Shown: positions 35,145 through 45,113 of the stretch, piece by piece
Position numbering within the stretch: position 1 is the first letter of the stretch
How the letters are laid out: each line of letters begins with the position of its first letter
Origin: Ginsengibacter hankyongi
GTDB taxonomy: Bacteria > Bacteroidota > Bacteroidia > Chitinophagales > Chitinophagaceae
Assembly: GCF_008710285.1 (NCBI RefSeq)
Contig: NZ_VYQF01000001.1
Location: forward strand, 1,187,501-1,251,500
Reading direction: 5' to 3'
Length of the DNA: 64,000 nt
The notes under the pieces: model-generated
The model's input: the letters and a program-made list of their open reading frames with translations, nothing else
The model's database searches: none
What the model was told of the DNA's origin: nothing
Program-made: the position numbers and the translations under genes

Positions 35145-35234
35145 TTTATATCATAAGGGCTGCAAAAGTAACATTTGCAATTCAAAATTTAAAATAAATA
35201 ATTGCTGATAATTACCCCGCAGATTTATTGGAAA

Positions 35235-36668
35235 TTACATTGCAGCAAGTTGCACTTTTTGCTGAAGTTCTATTACGCTTTCTTTAAATAAGGTATCTGT
35301 ATCCATTAGATCTTTAACCGTTTGACAGCTATGAATAACTGTGGTATGATCTCTGCCACCAAAATGTTCCCCTATTGTTTTTAATGAATTTTTTGTAAAA
35401 GCTTTTGCAAGGAACATTGAAATTTGCCTTGCCTGAACAATTTCTCTTTTGCGTGTTTTTTGCAACAACTTTTCGTAAGGCACATCAAAATAATCACATA
35501 CCATTTTTTGTATGGTATCAATTGTTATTTCTTTTGATGATGATTTGATAAAATTTCTCAACACTTTTTTAGCTAATTCAAGATCGATTTCCCGTTTATT
35601 TAGCGAAGATTGTGCCAACAGGGAAATTAATGCTCCTTCAAGTTCACGAATATTATTTTGTATATTATATGCAATATATTTTACTACTTCTTTCGGCATA
35701 TCCAGCCCATCGTTCTTCATCTTCCTTTCCAATATTTCAATCTTGGTATCATAATCAGGAATTTGAAGATCGGCGCTAAGCCCCCAGCGAAAACGGCTTA
35801 GTAATCTTTCCTGAACTCCTTCCAGGTCTTTGGGTGGCTTATCTGACGTGAGAATTAATTGTTTACCGCTTTGATGCAAATGATTAAAAATAGCAAAGAA
35901 AGCATCCTGCGATTTTTCTGCCCGGTTAAAAAATTGAACATCATCAATAATCAATACATCTATTAACTGGTAAAAATGTATAAAATCGTTTATAGCATTA
36001 TTGCGGCTGTGATCCACAAACTGGTTAATAAATTTCTCAGAACTTACATACAAAACAACTTTATTGTTGTTTAGTCTTTTTACTTCATTTCCTATAGCCT
36101 GGGCAAGGTGAGTTTTACCCAATCCTACCCCACCATAAATTACCAATGGGTTAAAGGAAGTTGAACCGGGCTTTTCTGCAACGGTTTTTCCTGCACGTCT
36201 TGCTACGCGGTTGCAATCACCTTCAATAAACGCATCAAATACATACACAGGATTTAACTGCGGATCTATCTGCATCTTTTTGAGTCCCGGAATTACAAAG
36301 GGATTCTTAACAGGGTTATTTATAACTAAAGGAAAATCCATTTCGTTATTTGAATATGATTTGTAACCTTGCCCCGGCACGTCCATCATCAAAGGCAAAT
36401 TCTTTCCATTTCCACTATCTACCATTATGCGATACTCCAGTCTCGCATCTTTTCCCAATTCACGCTTTAAAGTTTTAGCAAGAAGATTTACATAATGCTC
36501 TTCAATATACTCATAAAAAAACTGGCTTGGCACCTGGATAGTTAATACATTACTTTTTAACAAAACAGGTGTAATTGGTTCGAACCAGGTTTTGTAATGT
36601 TGCCACTCCACTATATCCTTTATAATATTGAGACAATTATTCCAAACTGTTTCGCAAGCCTTATCCAT
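35235..36668 (-). CDS. dnaA: chromosomal replication initiator protein DnaA
   Basis: Initiator ATPase that binds the origin and opens DNA. The 477-residue length is normal. Domain I occupies residues ~5-80. The AAA+ domain has Walker A G-G-V-G-L-G-K-T (179-186) and Walker B V-L-I-I-D-D (238-243). Sensor and arginine-finger regions follow (R-L-L-S-R-F-R-W-G-L). Domain IV ends with the G-G-R-D-H-T-T-V-I-H-S-C DNA-binding signature. The upstream intergenic region shows no DnaA boxes, so this is not evidently the origin. No dnaN or gyrB is adjacent, as is common in Bacteroidota. Two tRNA genes follow on the same strand. Confidence 0.97.
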   Translation of the reverse strand: MDKACETVWNNCLNIIKDIVEWQHYKTWFEPITPVLLKSNVLTIQVPSQFFYEYIEEHYVNLLAKTLKRELGKDARLEYRIMVDSGNGKNLPLMMDVPGQGYKSYSNNEMDFPLVINNPVKNPFVIPGLKKMQIDPQLNPVYVFDAFIEGDCNRVARRAGKTVAEKPGSTSFNPLVIYGGVGLGKTHLAQAIGNEVKRLNNNKVVLYVSSEKFINQFVDHSRNNAINDFIHFYQLIDVLIIDDVQFFNRAEKSQDAFFAIFNHLHQSGKQLILTSDKPPKDLEGVQERLLSRFRWGLSADLQIPDYDTKIEILERKMKNDGLDMPKEVVKYIAYNIQNNIRELEGALISLLAQSSLNKREIDLELAKKVLRNFIKSSSKEITIDTIQKMVCDYFDVPYEKLLQKTRKREIVQARQISMFLAKAFTKNSLKTIGEHFGGRDHTTVIHSCQTVKDLMDTDTLFKESVIELQQKVQLAAM

Positions 36669-37093
36669 TTTACCGTAAGCCGTTTATTTGATTTAGTAAT
36701 AACCTTGTTTTTCCGGGGATCACTAAGAATATTTATACAAAAAAAATTTCTATAAATATTTCAGAGCAGACAGCGAATATCAAAATAATTTGTTGAAAAA
36801 AAAATTTTTTATTCTTTGTTTTTATCATCTTAAAAACAGTGTGCCTTTCAAATAAAAGCAGGAAGTTTTTTTATAATCTTTGGCATATTTTTTTATAGAT
36901 AAGCCCACATTGACTTACATTAAAAAAGCCTCATTTTTTATCATCAACTTAAATCTTTTTTTATTTTTTTTATTTTCAATATTTACAATGCAACTTAAAA
37001 AAATAAATGTGCAAAAGATTTTTTGCGCTTTAATATAAATGAACAACTTTTTCAATTAAATGACTATATCTTTAAAAACTAAATATTTGAAAA
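36669..37093. other. AT-rich divergent region between dnaA and DUF3127
   Basis: 425 bases with long A and T tracts. I looked for TTATnCACA and its complement and found none, so an origin is not supported here. No clear TAnnTTTG promoter with a good partner on either strand, and no gene. Confidence 0.5.
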
Positions 37094-37483
37094 ATGAGTT
37101 ATGAATTAACAGGAAAGCTGTTGGAAAAATTTGACACAATACAACGCTCCGAAACATTTAAAGTGCGTGAATTTGTTGTTGAAAAATCTGATGATATAAA
37201 TGGCAAAACGATTACAAACTATATAAAGTTTCAATGCGTGCAGGACCGCACCAATATTGTTGACAGGGTAAACAAAGGAGATGAAATAAAAGTGTATTTT
37301 AATATTAAAGGAACCAAATGGGATAAAGACGGGCGCACTTCTTATTTCAGCAATCTTGATGCATGGCGAATTGAACAAATTTTGCAGGCAGGAAAAGAAG
37401 CCTCATCAGATGATGATCACCTGGAGCCCCTGGATACCTTCACCTCTTCATCGCAGGATGCAATTGATGATCTTCCATTTTAG
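37094..37483 (+). CDS. DUF3127 protein, OB-fold/SSB-like
   Basis: A 129-residue cytoplasmic protein matching DUF3127, a family largely restricted to Bacteroidota. The core (about 3-95) is beta-rich with Y-E-L-T-G-K-L-L, Y-I-K-F-Q-C-V-Q-D-R and V-N-K-G-D-E-I-K-V-Y-F-N-I-K-G, which looks like an OB fold. The last ~30 residues are acidic and flexible and end in D-D-L-P-F, the same tip as bacterial single-stranded DNA-binding proteins use to recruit repair and replication partners. I infer an SSB-like role in DNA or RNA binding. It is divergent from dnaA and 66 bases before the FAD protein gene. The activity itself is unproven. Confidence 0.8.
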   Translation: MSYELTGKLLEKFDTIQRSETFKVREFVVEKSDDINGKTITNYIKFQCVQDRTNIVDRVNKGDEIKVYFNIKGTKWDKDGRTSYFSNLDAWRIEQILQAGKEASSDDDHLEPLDTFTSSSQDAIDDLPF

Positions 37484-37549
37484 CAAACCCAACAGAACTC
37501 AGTGTTTACAGGGATTTTAAAGTTTTCAGGATGAATACCTGATCTTTTT

Positions 37550-39169
37550 ATGCAACAAAAAATACTACTAAAATTATTACCCGGAGAAGCACTTGATCCA
37601 CTGGCGATATTACGTGCTATTGCAAAATCTTCCGGCATACCAATTAACGATGTTACCGGTTATAATATTCTAAAAAAATCTATTGACGCAAGAGGGAAAA
37701 CAGTATGGATAAATATCACTGCAAACGCTTTTATTAAAGAACCTTTTGTACAAAGAGCCATTGCTGAATTTAATTTTAAAGACGTAAGTTGCTCACCAAA
37801 AAAAATTGTGATTGTGGGCGCCGGACCTGCGGGGCTGTTTGCTGCTTTGCAATTAATAGAACTTGGAATTAAACCGGTAATAATTGAAAGGGGAAAGGAT
37901 GTAAAAGAGCGAAGAAGAGATCTCGCTTTATTAAATAAAAAGGGAATTATTAATCCTGAAAGTAATTATTGTTTTGGTGAAGGAGGTGCAGGCACCTACA
38001 GCGATGGAAAGCTATATACAAGAAGCACAAAGCGCGGAAATATCGACCGCATATTAAATTTATTTGTTCACTTTGGTGCTGGCGAAAATATTTTATATGA
38101 AGCTCATCCTCACATAGGAACCAATAAACTTCCGCAGATTATAACCGCTATGCGTAAACGCATTTTAGATTGCGGAGGAGAATTTTATTTTAATAAGAAA
38201 ATCATAGATTTTAAAATAGAAAACAAGGCGTTAAAGTCGGTGCAAACTGAAGACGGAAATTCGTACCAAGGCGATGCATTTATTCTTGCAACTGGTCACT
38301 CGGCACGGGATATTTTTACTTTACTAAATGCGAGAAAACTTTTAATCGTTGCCAAGCCTTTTGCATTAGGTGTAAGAGTAGAACACCCACAGGAATTAAT
38401 TAATAATATTCAATATGGGAATTATAATGTTTTGATGAATGAGGGTGGAAAGGCTCTTCCTCCTGCATCGTACAGCCTCGTGGAACAAGCGGATGGCCGC
38501 GGAGTGTTTTCATTTTGCATGTGTCCGGGAGGAATCATTGCGCCCGCCGCCACTAACGACGGTGAATTAGTTGTAAACGGATGGAGCCCTTCAAAAAGAA
38601 ATAATCCTTATGCGAACAGCGGCCTTGTAGTGCAGGTAGAAATTGAAGATGTAATAAATACAATGGGCAATTTGCAATTAGCAACAGACAAAGATTCGCC
38701 ATTGCTAATGATGGAATTTCAACGGCTAATTGAACAAAAAGCTTTTGCCGCAGGCGGCGGAAATTTTGTTGGACCCGCTCAAAGATTGGTGGATTTTACT
38801 GAAAATAAATATTCTTCAACACTGCCGAAATGCTCCTATTTACCGGGCATCCAATCGGCTCAATTAAATGATATTTTACCCCATTTTATTTATAGCCGTT
38901 TACAAAAGGCATTGAAGTCGTTTGGCAAAAAGATGCCGGGAAAGCACGGGCACAGCGGGTATTTTACCAATGAAGCCGTTTTAGTAGCAACAGAAAGCCG
39001 CACATCTTCGCCGGTTCGCATCCCCCGTGACCATGAATATTTAAATCATCCCCAGGTAAAAAATCTTTTCCCTTGTGGCGAAGGCGCAGGTTATGCCGGT
39101 GGAATTGTTAGTGCTGCGATGGACGGTGAAAGAATTGCCATGGCGATAAAAATTTTCTTGCATGCCTGA
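37550..39169 (+). CDS. FAD-dependent oxidoreductase (COG2509-like)
   Basis: A 539-residue flavoprotein. An N-terminal ~80-residue domain precedes the FAD-binding Rossmann motif G-A-G-P-A-G (from G90). The stretch N-Y-C-F-G-E-G-G-A-G-T-Y-S-D-G-K-L-Y-T-R (about 143-162) is the hallmark of the uncharacterised FAD-dependent dehydrogenase group. A-T-G-H-S-A-R-D and the C-terminal P-C-G-E-G-A-G-Y-A-G-G-I-V-S-A-A-M-D-G complete the FAD site. Substrate and partner are unknown for this group. It has no signal peptide and is followed by an unrelated ABC transporter after 113 bases. The family is clear, the function is not. Confidence 0.8.
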   Translation: MQQKILLKLLPGEALDPLAILRAIAKSSGIPINDVTGYNILKKSIDARGKTVWINITANAFIKEPFVQRAIAEFNFKDVSCSPKKIVIVGAGPAGLFAALQLIELGIKPVIIERGKDVKERRRDLALLNKKGIINPESNYCFGEGGAGTYSDGKLYTRSTKRGNIDRILNLFVHFGAGENILYEAHPHIGTNKLPQIITAMRKRILDCGGEFYFNKKIIDFKIENKALKSVQTEDGNSYQGDAFILATGHSARDIFTLLNARKLLIVAKPFALGVRVEHPQELINNIQYGNYNVLMNEGGKALPPASYSLVEQADGRGVFSFCMCPGGIIAPAATNDGELVVNGWSPSKRNNPYANSGLVVQVEIEDVINTMGNLQLATDKDSPLLMMEFQRLIEQKAFAAGGGNFVGPAQRLVDFTENKYSSTLPKCSYLPGIQSAQLNDILPHFIYSRLQKALKSFGKKMPGKHGHSGYFTNEAVLVATESRTSSPVRIPRDHEYLNHPQVKNLFPCGEGAGYAGGIVSAAMDGERIAMAIKIFLHA

Positions 39170-39282
39170 TTGAAATACTTTTCATCAAGAAATTTTTCTG
39201 ATACAAAGATGTTCTTTATACATTTACGTTGCCGAATTACTGCATCTCAGAATATATCAAAAAGTTACCTTAATTTTTTATA

Positions 39283-40209
39283 ATGAATATACTGGAACTT
39301 CGAAATATCAAGAAATATTATGCTACACAAAAAGCAGTTGATGACATAAGTTTTGCAATTCCGCAGGGAAGTATTTTCGGTTTGTTAGGACCTAACGGCG
39401 CAGGAAAAACAACTCTGTTACGAATGATTACAGGGATATTCTACCCCGACAGCGGTAACATTTTCTTTGAAGGTAAAAAGTTTGAACCTGTTAAAGACAT
39501 TCCCTTCATTGGTTACATGCCCGAAGAAAGAGGTTTATATAAAAAAATGAAAATCGGTGAGCAGGCGCTCTATCTCGCTATGCTTAAGGGAATGGATCGT
39601 CACGAAGCAATGAAAAAAATTAAAGATTGGTTTGTGAAATTTGAAATGCAAAGCTGGTGGAATAAAAAGGTAGATGATTTAAGTAAAGGAATGAGTCAAA
39701 AATTACAGTTTGTTATTACTGTTTTGCATGAGCCAAAATTGCTGATTCTTGATGAGCCTTTTAGCGGTCTTGACCCGGTAAACAGCAATTTAATTAAAGA
39801 TGAAATTTATAAACTTTCTCAAAAAGGAGCTACCATTATTTTCAGTACGCACCGCATGGAACAGGTAGAAGAAATTTGCGATAGGATTGTTCTGGTTAAT
39901 AAAGGAAAAAAAATATTAGACGGTAGTGTAAAACAGATAAAATTCGACTGCAAAGAAAATATTTTTAAAGTTGGCTTTAACGAATTGCCAAAACCTTTCG
40001 AGAATAACGTATTTGAAATAGTAAATTCAAAGGATACTTTTTTAACTGTAAAAATTAATGAACGCTATACGCCTGCGGATGTGTTGGAACAATTCTTAAT
40101 TAATAAATCCAGCATCATATCATTCAATGAAATTTTACCATCGCTTAATGATATTTTTATAAAGAAAGTAGAAGACACAAAACTTGCCAGGCAATTTGAA
40201 GAAGTATGA
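39283..40209 (+). CDS. ABC transporter ATP-binding protein (ABC-2 type)
   Basis: A 308-residue ATPase. Walker A G-P-N-G-A-G-K-T-T is at about 36-44, the signature D-L-S-K-G-M-S-Q-K at about 132-140, and Walker B L-L-I-L-D-E-P-F-S-G-L-D-P at about 153-165, with the H-loop F-S-T-H-R-M. The C-terminal ~85 residues are a DUF4162-like tail usual in NatA-type proteins. It works with the permease encoded 59 bases downstream. The pair resembles NatAB sodium or small-molecule exporters; the substrate is not readable. Confidence 0.92.
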   Translation: MNILELRNIKKYYATQKAVDDISFAIPQGSIFGLLGPNGAGKTTLLRMITGIFYPDSGNIFFEGKKFEPVKDIPFIGYMPEERGLYKKMKIGEQALYLAMLKGMDRHEAMKKIKDWFVKFEMQSWWNKKVDDLSKGMSQKLQFVITVLHEPKLLILDEPFSGLDPVNSNLIKDEIYKLSQKGATIIFSTHRMEQVEEICDRIVLVNKGKKILDGSVKQIKFDCKENIFKVGFNELPKPFENNVFEIVNSKDTFLTVKINERYTPADVLEQFLINKSSIISFNEILPSLNDIFIKKVEDTKLARQFEEV

Positions 40210-40268
40210 TTAATATTTGAACGAAAGCTGAACCAATAAACTAATTAATCAATAAACCAATTTTCTTT

Positions 40269-41585
40269 ATGCATAAAATATGGCTGGTTATCAAAAGAGA
40301 ATATTTTACAAGAGTAAGGAACAAGACTTTTATACTCTCCACCATTTTACTTCCCTTGTTTTTTATTGGATTTATTGTGGCATCTGCTTACTTTTCTATA
40401 AAAAGTATAGATAAACAAAAAATTGCGGTAGAAGATAATAATGGTATTTTTAAAACAAGTTTCCAAAGTGATAAAGTAATTACGTACGAATTTCCCGCGA
40501 ACGTAAATGCAGATAACTTTAAAGAAAGGGGATATTCGGCCTTTTTATATATTCCCGAACACTTCAATTCACCCAATGATTCTGTTTCACTTATTGCAAA
40601 TAAACAGTTAGGGGTAGACGCAGAACAAAAAGTAAAAGACCAGATAAACACAGCAATCAGAAATAAAGCCTTTCTTGAAAATAATATTAATAAAAAGGTA
40701 TTGGATTCCATCAATAATATTGATGAAGATGAATTGTATAAATTCAGCACCGTTATAAAACAGGGAGATAAAACACAACAATCCAATTCAGGTTTATCAT
40801 CGGCAATAGGCTTTGGCAGCGGGATATTAATTTATATGACGCTGTTTATTTATGGAGCAGCAGTAATGCGTGGTGTTATGGAGGAAAAAATGAATCGCAT
40901 TGCAGAGGTTATTATAAGCTCTGTAAAACCATTTCAACTGATGGCCGGTAAAATTATCGGTATTGCTGCCGTAGGCCTTACCCAATTATTAATATGGATG
41001 ATCTTAATTGTAGGATTGTCTTCCGTAGCTTCTTCATTTATATCGCACGATATGCTGCAACATGCTCAAAACATGAGCCCGGCAATGGGGCAAGCAGGAG
41101 CTAACTCAGCGGCTGCAAATTTTATGAATGCAAAAAATACATTTCTGGAAGCAGCCCCATGGAGCCTTATAATTCCATGTTTCCTGTTTTATTTTATTGG
41201 GGGTTATCTATTTTATGCTGCATTATTCGCGGCAGTTGGCAGTGTTGTAAACGAAGATCCGCAGGAAGCACAATCATTGATGCTTCCTATAACAATGCCG
41301 ATCATTTTATCATTTGTTATAATGACGACCGCAGCCGGAAAACCGGATGCACCCATTTCTGTCTGGGGCAGCATGATACCACTTTCTTCTCCCATTGTTA
41401 TGATGGCACGCATTCCATCGGGCAGCGTACCAGCCTGGCAAATTGCGGTATCTATGATTTCTTTAGTTGCCGGTTTTATATTAACCACTATGCTGGCCGC
41501 AAAAATTTACCGCACGGGTATTTTATTATACGGCAAGAAAGTAACCTTTAAAGAAATGGGAAAATGGTTGTTTAGAAAATCATAA
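40269..41585 (+). CDS. ABC-2 type permease (NatB-like)
   Basis: A 438-residue membrane protein. One transmembrane helix near 20-42 is followed by a large external loop (about 45-165), then five or so helices clustered between ~175 and 420, including G-S-G-I-L-I-Y-M-T-L-F-I-Y-G-A-A-V-M-R-G-V-M-E-E-K and N-R-I-A-E-V-I-I-S-S-V-K-P. This is the NatB/ABC2_membrane_3 layout. It forms an exporter with the preceding ATPase. Its stop codon overlaps the stop region of the convergent Wzz-like gene by six bases, and no terminator separates the two. Confidence 0.9.
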   Translation: MHKIWLVIKREYFTRVRNKTFILSTILLPLFFIGFIVASAYFSIKSIDKQKIAVEDNNGIFKTSFQSDKVITYEFPANVNADNFKERGYSAFLYIPEHFNSPNDSVSLIANKQLGVDAEQKVKDQINTAIRNKAFLENNINKKVLDSINNIDEDELYKFSTVIKQGDKTQQSNSGLSSAIGFGSGILIYMTLFIYGAAVMRGVMEEKMNRIAEVIISSVKPFQLMAGKIIGIAAVGLTQLLIWMILIVGLSSVASSFISHDMLQHAQNMSPAMGQAGANSAAANFMNAKNTFLEAAPWSLIIPCFLFYFIGGYLFYAALFAAVGSVVNEDPQEAQSLMLPITMPIILSFVIMTTAAGKPDAPISVWGSMIPLSSPIVMMARIPSGSVPAWQIAVSMISLVAGFILTTMLAAKIYRTGILLYGKKVTFKEMGKWLFRKS

Positions 41586-42629
41586 AGCAGAAGCTGGCTT
41601 ACTTTTATGATCTGCGTCTTTTGAAACATTTGATCCAAACACCGCTTTATTAAATTCTTCCTTGAAGAATCTTAAAATTATCCCACTGACAAAAAATAGT
41701 GAGAATAAAATGAATCCTCCGATAAGGCCTATAAGCCCATATATAACTGCTGATTTATTTTCAATATCATACGGAGGCTCTGGCTTGTCGAGTACTTTTA
41801 TTACAGGAGTTGCTTTTTGTAGTTTATACGCAGCATTCTGCTGGTTGGCCACTGCTGTGGCATATTGTTGCCGGATCATTTGCTTGTCGGCGAGTAAATT
41901 TTCTGCAGGCACTCTAAATTCAAGCTTATCCGTGTTTGTAAACAAAGTTCTTTTATCAATTTCAATTAACTGGTTGTCTTTGGAATTCATTACGTTTCTT
42001 AAAGAATCTACTTTACCAGTTGCAAATTCAAAATCACGCCTGGCTTTTTCCTGTTTTAATTGTATATAGAAGAGAGAAATTTTATTAATGAATCCATAAC
42101 TGATAGTTCTTACCAACTCAGGACTGCGCCCTGTGTAAGAAAGTATGAGCATGTTATTTTTATTAACAGTTGCAGTGAGCCCGTCTTCCAAAACCTTTCC
42201 GGCCCAGGTTATTAACGCATATTGATTGGGCGGCGTTTCTATTTTTTCCTCAAACCATCCGCGATGATTATTGACATCATTTAATAATAATTCTGCAATA
42301 GTTTTATTACCGGATGAGGAATCATGCATGGCAGCAACTTCTTCGCGGGTTGTACGGCTTTGGGCAAGTTCAATAATATTTATGGAAGCATCTTCGCTGA
42401 AACTTTTAGGGGTTTCCGAGCCTAATAACGCACTGAGTGTAGACGAAGTTGCGCTGTTATCATTGGCGCTCGTTAATGGAAATACAGATGCCGTCGAAGT
42501 ATAGGTAACGGGCTTTTGTTTTGCATATAAAATTAATCCCAGTGCTGCAACGATAGCAACCGTTATAATAATAACTTTTACTTTCTTCAGCCGTTGATAG
42601 ATCGATGTTGTTAATTCGTGGGAGGTCAT
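41580..42629 (-). CDS. Wzz-type polysaccharide chain-length/co-polymerase protein
   Basis: Inner-membrane protein of 349 residues with transmembrane helices at about 19-37 and 287-312 and a long periplasmic region between them. The pattern after the first helix (Y-T-S-T-A-S-V-F-P-L) and the coiled-coil-like middle (about 175-260) are typical of Wzz domains, which set chain length of exported polysaccharides. There is no C-terminal tyrosine kinase domain. It lies 9 bases after the Wza-like gene, so both are one transcript and probably one trans-envelope export machine. Family call good, glycan unknown. Confidence 0.82.
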   Translation of the reverse strand: MTSHELTTSIYQRLKKVKVIIITVAIVAALGLILYAKQKPVTYTSTASVFPLTSANDNSATSSTLSALLGSETPKSFSEDASINIIELAQSRTTREEVAAMHDSSSGNKTIAELLLNDVNNHRGWFEEKIETPPNQYALITWAGKVLEDGLTATVNKNNMLILSYTGRSPELVRTISYGFINKISLFYIQLKQEKARRDFEFATGKVDSLRNVMNSKDNQLIEIDKRTLFTNTDKLEFRVPAENLLADKQMIRQQYATAVANQQNAAYKLQKATPVIKVLDKPEPPYDIENKSAVIYGLIGLIGGFILFSLFFVSGIILRFFKEEFNKAVFGSNVSKDADHKSKPASAL

Positions 42630-42638
42630 AGTAAAAAT

Positions 42639-45041
42639 TTATAACCTTGTTAATAAATATACCAGAACAAGAGGAAAGGTGGTTACCAGCGCCTGCGAAG
42701 CTACTTCACCCAGGTTCTTTCCCTCAGGCTTCAAAGGAACTGTTACGGTGCTGCCTGCGTCTACTCTAGGATAGAAATGAATAAAACCAAAATTATGAGT
42801 TCGCTTACTTCTGCCGTTAGCATAGGTTACAAAAATTCTTTTACGCCATGGCCTTATGCCAAAGCCGCCCGCTTTATCAATATAATATCCCAGCTTATTA
42901 TGTTCTTTATCAAAGTAAATTTTTAGTTCGGATTGAACAGCGCCTTTAATAGTTACAACCGGGTTCGTTTCAGGAATATATATAATATCACCTTCCTTCA
43001 AAACCATATCATACTTTGAGTTTTTATTTTTTAGCGCTTTGTCAAGATCAATGCTTATAGGTTCCGTGGCATCAGAAAGATTGCTGTCGATAACTTTACC
43101 TGAAGAATCTTTTAAATAAGTAGTTGCAGGTTTTTTAGCAAGGGGATTTCCTTCTGCTGCGTCATCGTGCAGCCTATATAAAACGGCTCCGTCTGTGTTA
43201 GAATTTTCTTTCAAGCCGCCCGCCCTTTCTATGAATGAAGAAAGGCGTTCATCATTATTTAATTTAGAATAGGTGCCGGGATATTTTATCTGGCCTTCAA
43301 TCTTTACATTTTCCTGTAAATGAAATGTGGGGTTTTTTCTTACAAAAACCTGGTCGTACGGTTTCAGCTTTACGTTTTCGGTAACAGAATCTAATTCAAG
43401 ATTTGTTTTAATTGAATACGTTTTAATGACTGTTTGTGTCGGCTTCATTCCTCGCTGCGATGAGTCGATGTTTACAATACTTGAAACTGCAATCTGCCCA
43501 AATTCTGCCGACGGTTTTAAACCATTTGCAAAATATAAAAGGTCTTTGAGCGACATATCACCAAACCTTTGAAACTTGCCGGGTTTGCGAACTTCCCCTT
43601 CTATTGTTACATATTGTTTATCGGCAAACTGATTCCTGTTGAACACTTCAATAACATCGTTAGGTTCAATGGGGATATTATAACTACTGTTTATATTCTT
43701 ATTCAAATCTGCCAGGCTAACAACAATTTTATCCGATCTTAAATTTGTTGAATCGCCTGCCCCTTTATATACATAAGCCCGGTCAACATACGAATTAGGC
43801 GTAATTCCTCCGGCCCTGTTAATTACATCAAACAACCGGTCGCCCTTTCTTATTTCATACACATTCGGGTAAGCAACTTCACCCTTTACAATTACTTTAT
43901 TATTGAGGCCGGCATTGATCGGATTCACTACAATCACATCTCCATCGTACAATGGCTCATCAATAACATTTCCATTTGCTTTTAATCCGATAGCGTTGAA
44001 ATTGACGTTTTTTATTGTTTGTTTTTCATTCACATTTCTAATAATAACTCCCCCTGACTGATAAGCTTCAGTAGCAAAACCACCTGTATATCTTAAGAGT
44101 GCTGACATTCCTTCATTTTTCTTGAGCTGATAAAACATCGGTCTTCTAAACTGTCCTGATGCGAGTACTTGTTTATCATAAAATGGCACAATTACAAAAT
44201 CATTATTTTCAAGATAAAGATGCTTGCCATAATCGCCGGTGGTTAAATATTTATAAACATCGATAGAATCGATAATTCTTCCGTTTCGGGATATTAAAAT
44301 GTTGCGCATATTCCCAAATTTTGTAAGTCCTCCGGAAAGGGCCACCACATTTAATGCATTGGTAAATGCCGATACTACCTGCGGCCCGGGGTTTTCCACT
44401 TCTCCGGATGTTTGTACCACTATACTTCTTGGCTGGCCTAACGTAACAGAAATATTAGTGGAAGGAGGAATTACCTTTTTGAAGCGGTCGAAAATAATTT
44501 TTCGGGCATTATCGAAGGTTAACCCCTGCACGGTAATTTTGCCTAATCCCTGCGGGAAAATTGAACCATCTCTTGCCACAATATAATCCTGTTCAAAGTC
44601 TGCACCTCCCCAAAGTGAAACAACAATATGATCGCCTACTCCAATTGGGTAATCCAGCGGAGGTGTTGAAAGTTCAGATAATTCAGTTATCTGGTTGCTC
44701 TTAAAAAGGTCCGACCCATACACAGCGTCAGGGCTATATAATTGTTTCTTGAAGTCATCTTTTTGGGTACTATCCTTTGCTATTACATTCTTATTCTGAA
44801 GATCAATTAAACTTTTATGAATATCGTCACCGGCCTTTTTCTGCGGGTTATTATTGTCTCTTAATATATCCTGGAGTTCAGATGGGGAAGCGCCTTTTAA
44901 AGCATTTGGATCAATGGGCAAATCAGGCACTTCCGTGGGAATCTGGGCATATAAATTATTACCGAAAACAATAAAAAAAGCAGAAAAGAATATAAGTATG
45001 AAAGCCCTTTTACAGGCAAATGTTTCTTTGGAAAAACTCAT
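42639..45041 (-). CDS. Wza-like polysaccharide export protein with repeated SLBB domains
   Basis: An 800-residue exported protein, signal peptide about 1-32 ending L-Y-A-Q. A polysaccharide-export domain (about 130-215, P-I-G-V-G-D-H-I-V-V-S-L-W-G) is followed by about six SLBB-type repeats, each opening with V-x-V-x-G-x-V-x-x-P-G or a variant (near 215, 305, 400, 490, 590 and 720). E. coli Wza has far fewer repeats and about half the length; the long version is usual in Bacteroidota. A C-terminal hydrophobic helix (P-L-V-L-V-Y-L-L-T-R-L) may cross the outer membrane. It forms the outer-membrane exit for a capsule or exopolysaccharide together with the Wzz-like partner. Confidence 0.88.
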   Translation of the reverse strand: MSFSKETFACKRAFILIFFSAFFIVFGNNLYAQIPTEVPDLPIDPNALKGASPSELQDILRDNNNPQKKAGDDIHKSLIDLQNKNVIAKDSTQKDDFKKQLYSPDAVYGSDLFKSNQITELSELSTPPLDYPIGVGDHIVVSLWGGADFEQDYIVARDGSIFPQGLGKITVQGLTFDNARKIIFDRFKKVIPPSTNISVTLGQPRSIVVQTSGEVENPGPQVVSAFTNALNVVALSGGLTKFGNMRNILISRNGRIIDSIDVYKYLTTGDYGKHLYLENNDFVIVPFYDKQVLASGQFRRPMFYQLKKNEGMSALLRYTGGFATEAYQSGGVIIRNVNEKQTIKNVNFNAIGLKANGNVIDEPLYDGDVIVVNPINAGLNNKVIVKGEVAYPNVYEIRKGDRLFDVINRAGGITPNSYVDRAYVYKGAGDSTNLRSDKIVVSLADLNKNINSSYNIPIEPNDVIEVFNRNQFADKQYVTIEGEVRKPGKFQRFGDMSLKDLLYFANGLKPSAEFGQIAVSSIVNIDSSQRGMKPTQTVIKTYSIKTNLELDSVTENVKLKPYDQVFVRKNPTFHLQENVKIEGQIKYPGTYSKLNNDERLSSFIERAGGLKENSNTDGAVLYRLHDDAAEGNPLAKKPATTYLKDSSGKVIDSNLSDATEPISIDLDKALKNKNSKYDMVLKEGDIIYIPETNPVVTIKGAVQSELKIYFDKEHNKLGYYIDKAGGFGIRPWRKRIFVTYANGRSKRTHNFGFIHFYPRVDAGSTVTVPLKPEGKNLGEVASQALVTTFPLVLVYLLTRL

Positions 45042-45079
45042 TGGAATGGGTTAATGGACAATAATACTCCTAAAACGAA

Positions 45080-45113
45080 CAAATATATGATTTTATTTCA
45101 GTGGCTTTTGCAA
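45080..45113 (-). promoter_or_regulatory. predicted promoter of the Wza/Wzz-like operon
   Basis: On the minus strand TTG (45113-45111) precedes TATATTTG (45087-45080) by 23 bases, at the long end of the accepted spacing. A start near 45073 would leave a leader of about 30 bases. It overlaps the 3' end of the upstream FMN enzyme gene. Confidence 0.4.

Noticed and set aside
36669-37093. Chromosomal origin next to dnaA
   Set aside because: The region is AT-rich, but I found no TTATnCACA-type DnaA boxes on either strand and no dnaN/gyrB neighbours.
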